The translations under genes were made by a program, and so were the position numbers. Of a DNA stretch of 14,707 nucleotides, positions 14,032-14,707 are shown in pieces. How positions within the stretch are numbered: the stretch's first letter is position 1; each line of letters begins with the position of its first letter. The notes under the pieces are model-generated. The model ran no database searches, was not told the origin of the DNA, and saw only the letters and a list, made by a program, of their open reading frames with translations. The DNA is from an uncultured Bacilli bacterium (GTDB lineage Bacteria; Bacillota_I; Bacilli_A; RF39; UBA660). The stretch is taken from the NCBI GenBank assembly GCA_947591565.1, contig CANQDH010000012.1:1-14707 (forward strand). Direction: 5' to 3'.

Positions 14032-14146
14032 TATATGATAATTGAAAAGTTTATAGTGAAAGACATAGAAAGTTTCAGTTAATATATTAATTTGTTTTGA
14101 AATAGATTATTTAGTGTATTTTTATAGTCTATATTATCTTAAAACA

Positions 14147-14707
14147 TTATTGTTCGTAACTTATAGCTTCTATTTCTTTTTTAGGTAGTTTCGTAATTTT
14201 AGATATCAAATTTATATTTAAACCATTTGATATCATGCTTTTTATAATGTTATATTTTTCATTTTTAGCACCATTATCAAATCCTTTACTTAAGCCATTA
14301 TCGTAACCACTGTCATAACCATTATTGAAACCCTCACCATAGCCCTCATCGTGCATCGAATTCATAAGTTTCCTTTGAACATTCTCATAATCATATTCAT
14401 CTATAAATTCACTATTCATACTTAGCCTCCTTAGTTCCTTGATAATAATTTCATTATCATCATCTAAAACTTTTTCCATCTCTTCTAGACTTTCACATCC
14501 GAAAAGCCATAAACGTTTATCAATGTTGCTACACTTATCATAACACATTTTATGAAATAACTTCAAGTAAATTTCATGTATTTTTATATCATCATATTCT
14601 AAGTTATGTTGTTTACTATAAAGTGTATAAGATGTAGTGGTTATATCTTTATGAGTCCTATGATAAAAATTGTTTATACTTATTAAGGTTACCTTTATAT
14701 CATCATT
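14147..14707 (-). CDS. Rpn family recombination-promoting nuclease/putative transposase, C-terminal part (N-terminus beyond window)
   Basis: The reading frame is open from the right edge to the TAA at 14147 (186 residues). A TTG at 14566 could be mistaken for a start, but the frame upstream of it is clearly coding (ISINNFYHRTHKDIT, then LEYDDIKIHEI, KLFHKM). The visible part matches the second half of Rpn/PD-(D/E)XK-transposase-like proteins in style. It has the post-nuclease helical region (LWLFGCESLEEMEKVL) and a tail of repeated Gly-spaced GYxxG/GFxxG units (about 122-145), followed by a small helical end (IKSMISNGLNINLISKITKLPKKEIEAI). These proteins are often found in many copies in low-GC Bacillota. 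The catalytic N-terminal domain is outside the window, so activity cannot be judged. Confidence 0.75.
   Translation of the reverse strand, partial: NDDIKVTLISINNFYHRTHKDITTTSYTLYSKQHNLEYDDIKIHEIYLKLFHKMCYDKCSNIDKRLWLFGCESLEEMEKVLDDDNEIIIKELRRLSMNSEFIDEYDYENVQRKLMNSMHDEGYGEGFNNGYDSGYDNGLSKGFDNGAKNEKYNIIKSMISNGLNINLISKITKLPKKEIEAISYEQ

Noticed and set aside
407..14149. TGA read as tryptophan (genetic code 4)
   Set aside because: All genes are intact with TGA as stop, all Trp codons are TGG, and reading through TGA does not repair the pseudogene.
14564..14566. TTG as true start of the Rpn-type gene
   Set aside because: The frame continues upstream to the window edge with clearly protein-like sequence of the same family, so the gene begins outside the window.

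Overview
The window is about 70% A+T and comes from a low-GC monoderm bacterium. It has Bacillota-like Shine-Dalgarno sites (GGAGGTGA), sigma-A-like promoters, and no sign of outer-membrane genes. Protein style suggests an uncultured gut Bacillota or Mollicutes-like (RF39-type) lineage, but that is an inference. Every gene I can support lies on the minus strand, so the window is described here from right to left. All 14 stop codons visible in the window are TAA or TAG, and none is TGA.

Right end (14707-13331): the C-terminal part of an Rpn/PD-(D/E)XK 'putative transposase' type protein enters from outside the window. A small frameshifted pseudogene follows (about 14031-13599) and ends at a hairpin terminator (13558-13527). 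This looks like a decaying accessory border.

Main block (13385-1): a strong sigma-A-type promoter (TTGAAA, 17 bp, TATACT) drives a run of 13 closely packed genes. The run opens with a five-span membrane protein carrying a large outside domain. Next come a single-pass surface protein with signal peptide and C-terminal anchor, then two very large paralogous secreted proteins (872 and 797 aa). Both are cysteine-rich, with an aspartate-rich segment. A small TadE-like or pilin-like protein (135 aa) follows. After it come the core genes of a Tad/type IVb pilus machine: CpaB/RcpC-like SAF protein, CpaF/TadA ATPase, TadB-like and TadC-like platform proteins, two tandem 70-aa pilins, two TadE/TadF-like minor pilins, and the N-terminal part of a CpaE/TadZ-like protein running off the left edge. 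An extra extended -10 promoter (TG-T-TATAAT) with an ideal ribosome-binding site lies just before the pilin pair and probably boosts pilin output.

Working model (inference): TadA powers the TadB/TadC platform. The platform assembles a thin fibre from the two near-identical Cys-containing pilins, with the TadE/F-like proteins and the 135-aa protein as minor components. CpaB and TadZ would handle localisation or periplasm-side assembly. The two giant Asp- and Cys-rich proteins and the anchored protein would be the surface or tip cargo. No prepilin peptidase, secretin (RcpA) or outer-membrane accessory gene is present here. A secretin would not be expected in a monoderm, but a peptidase must be encoded elsewhere.
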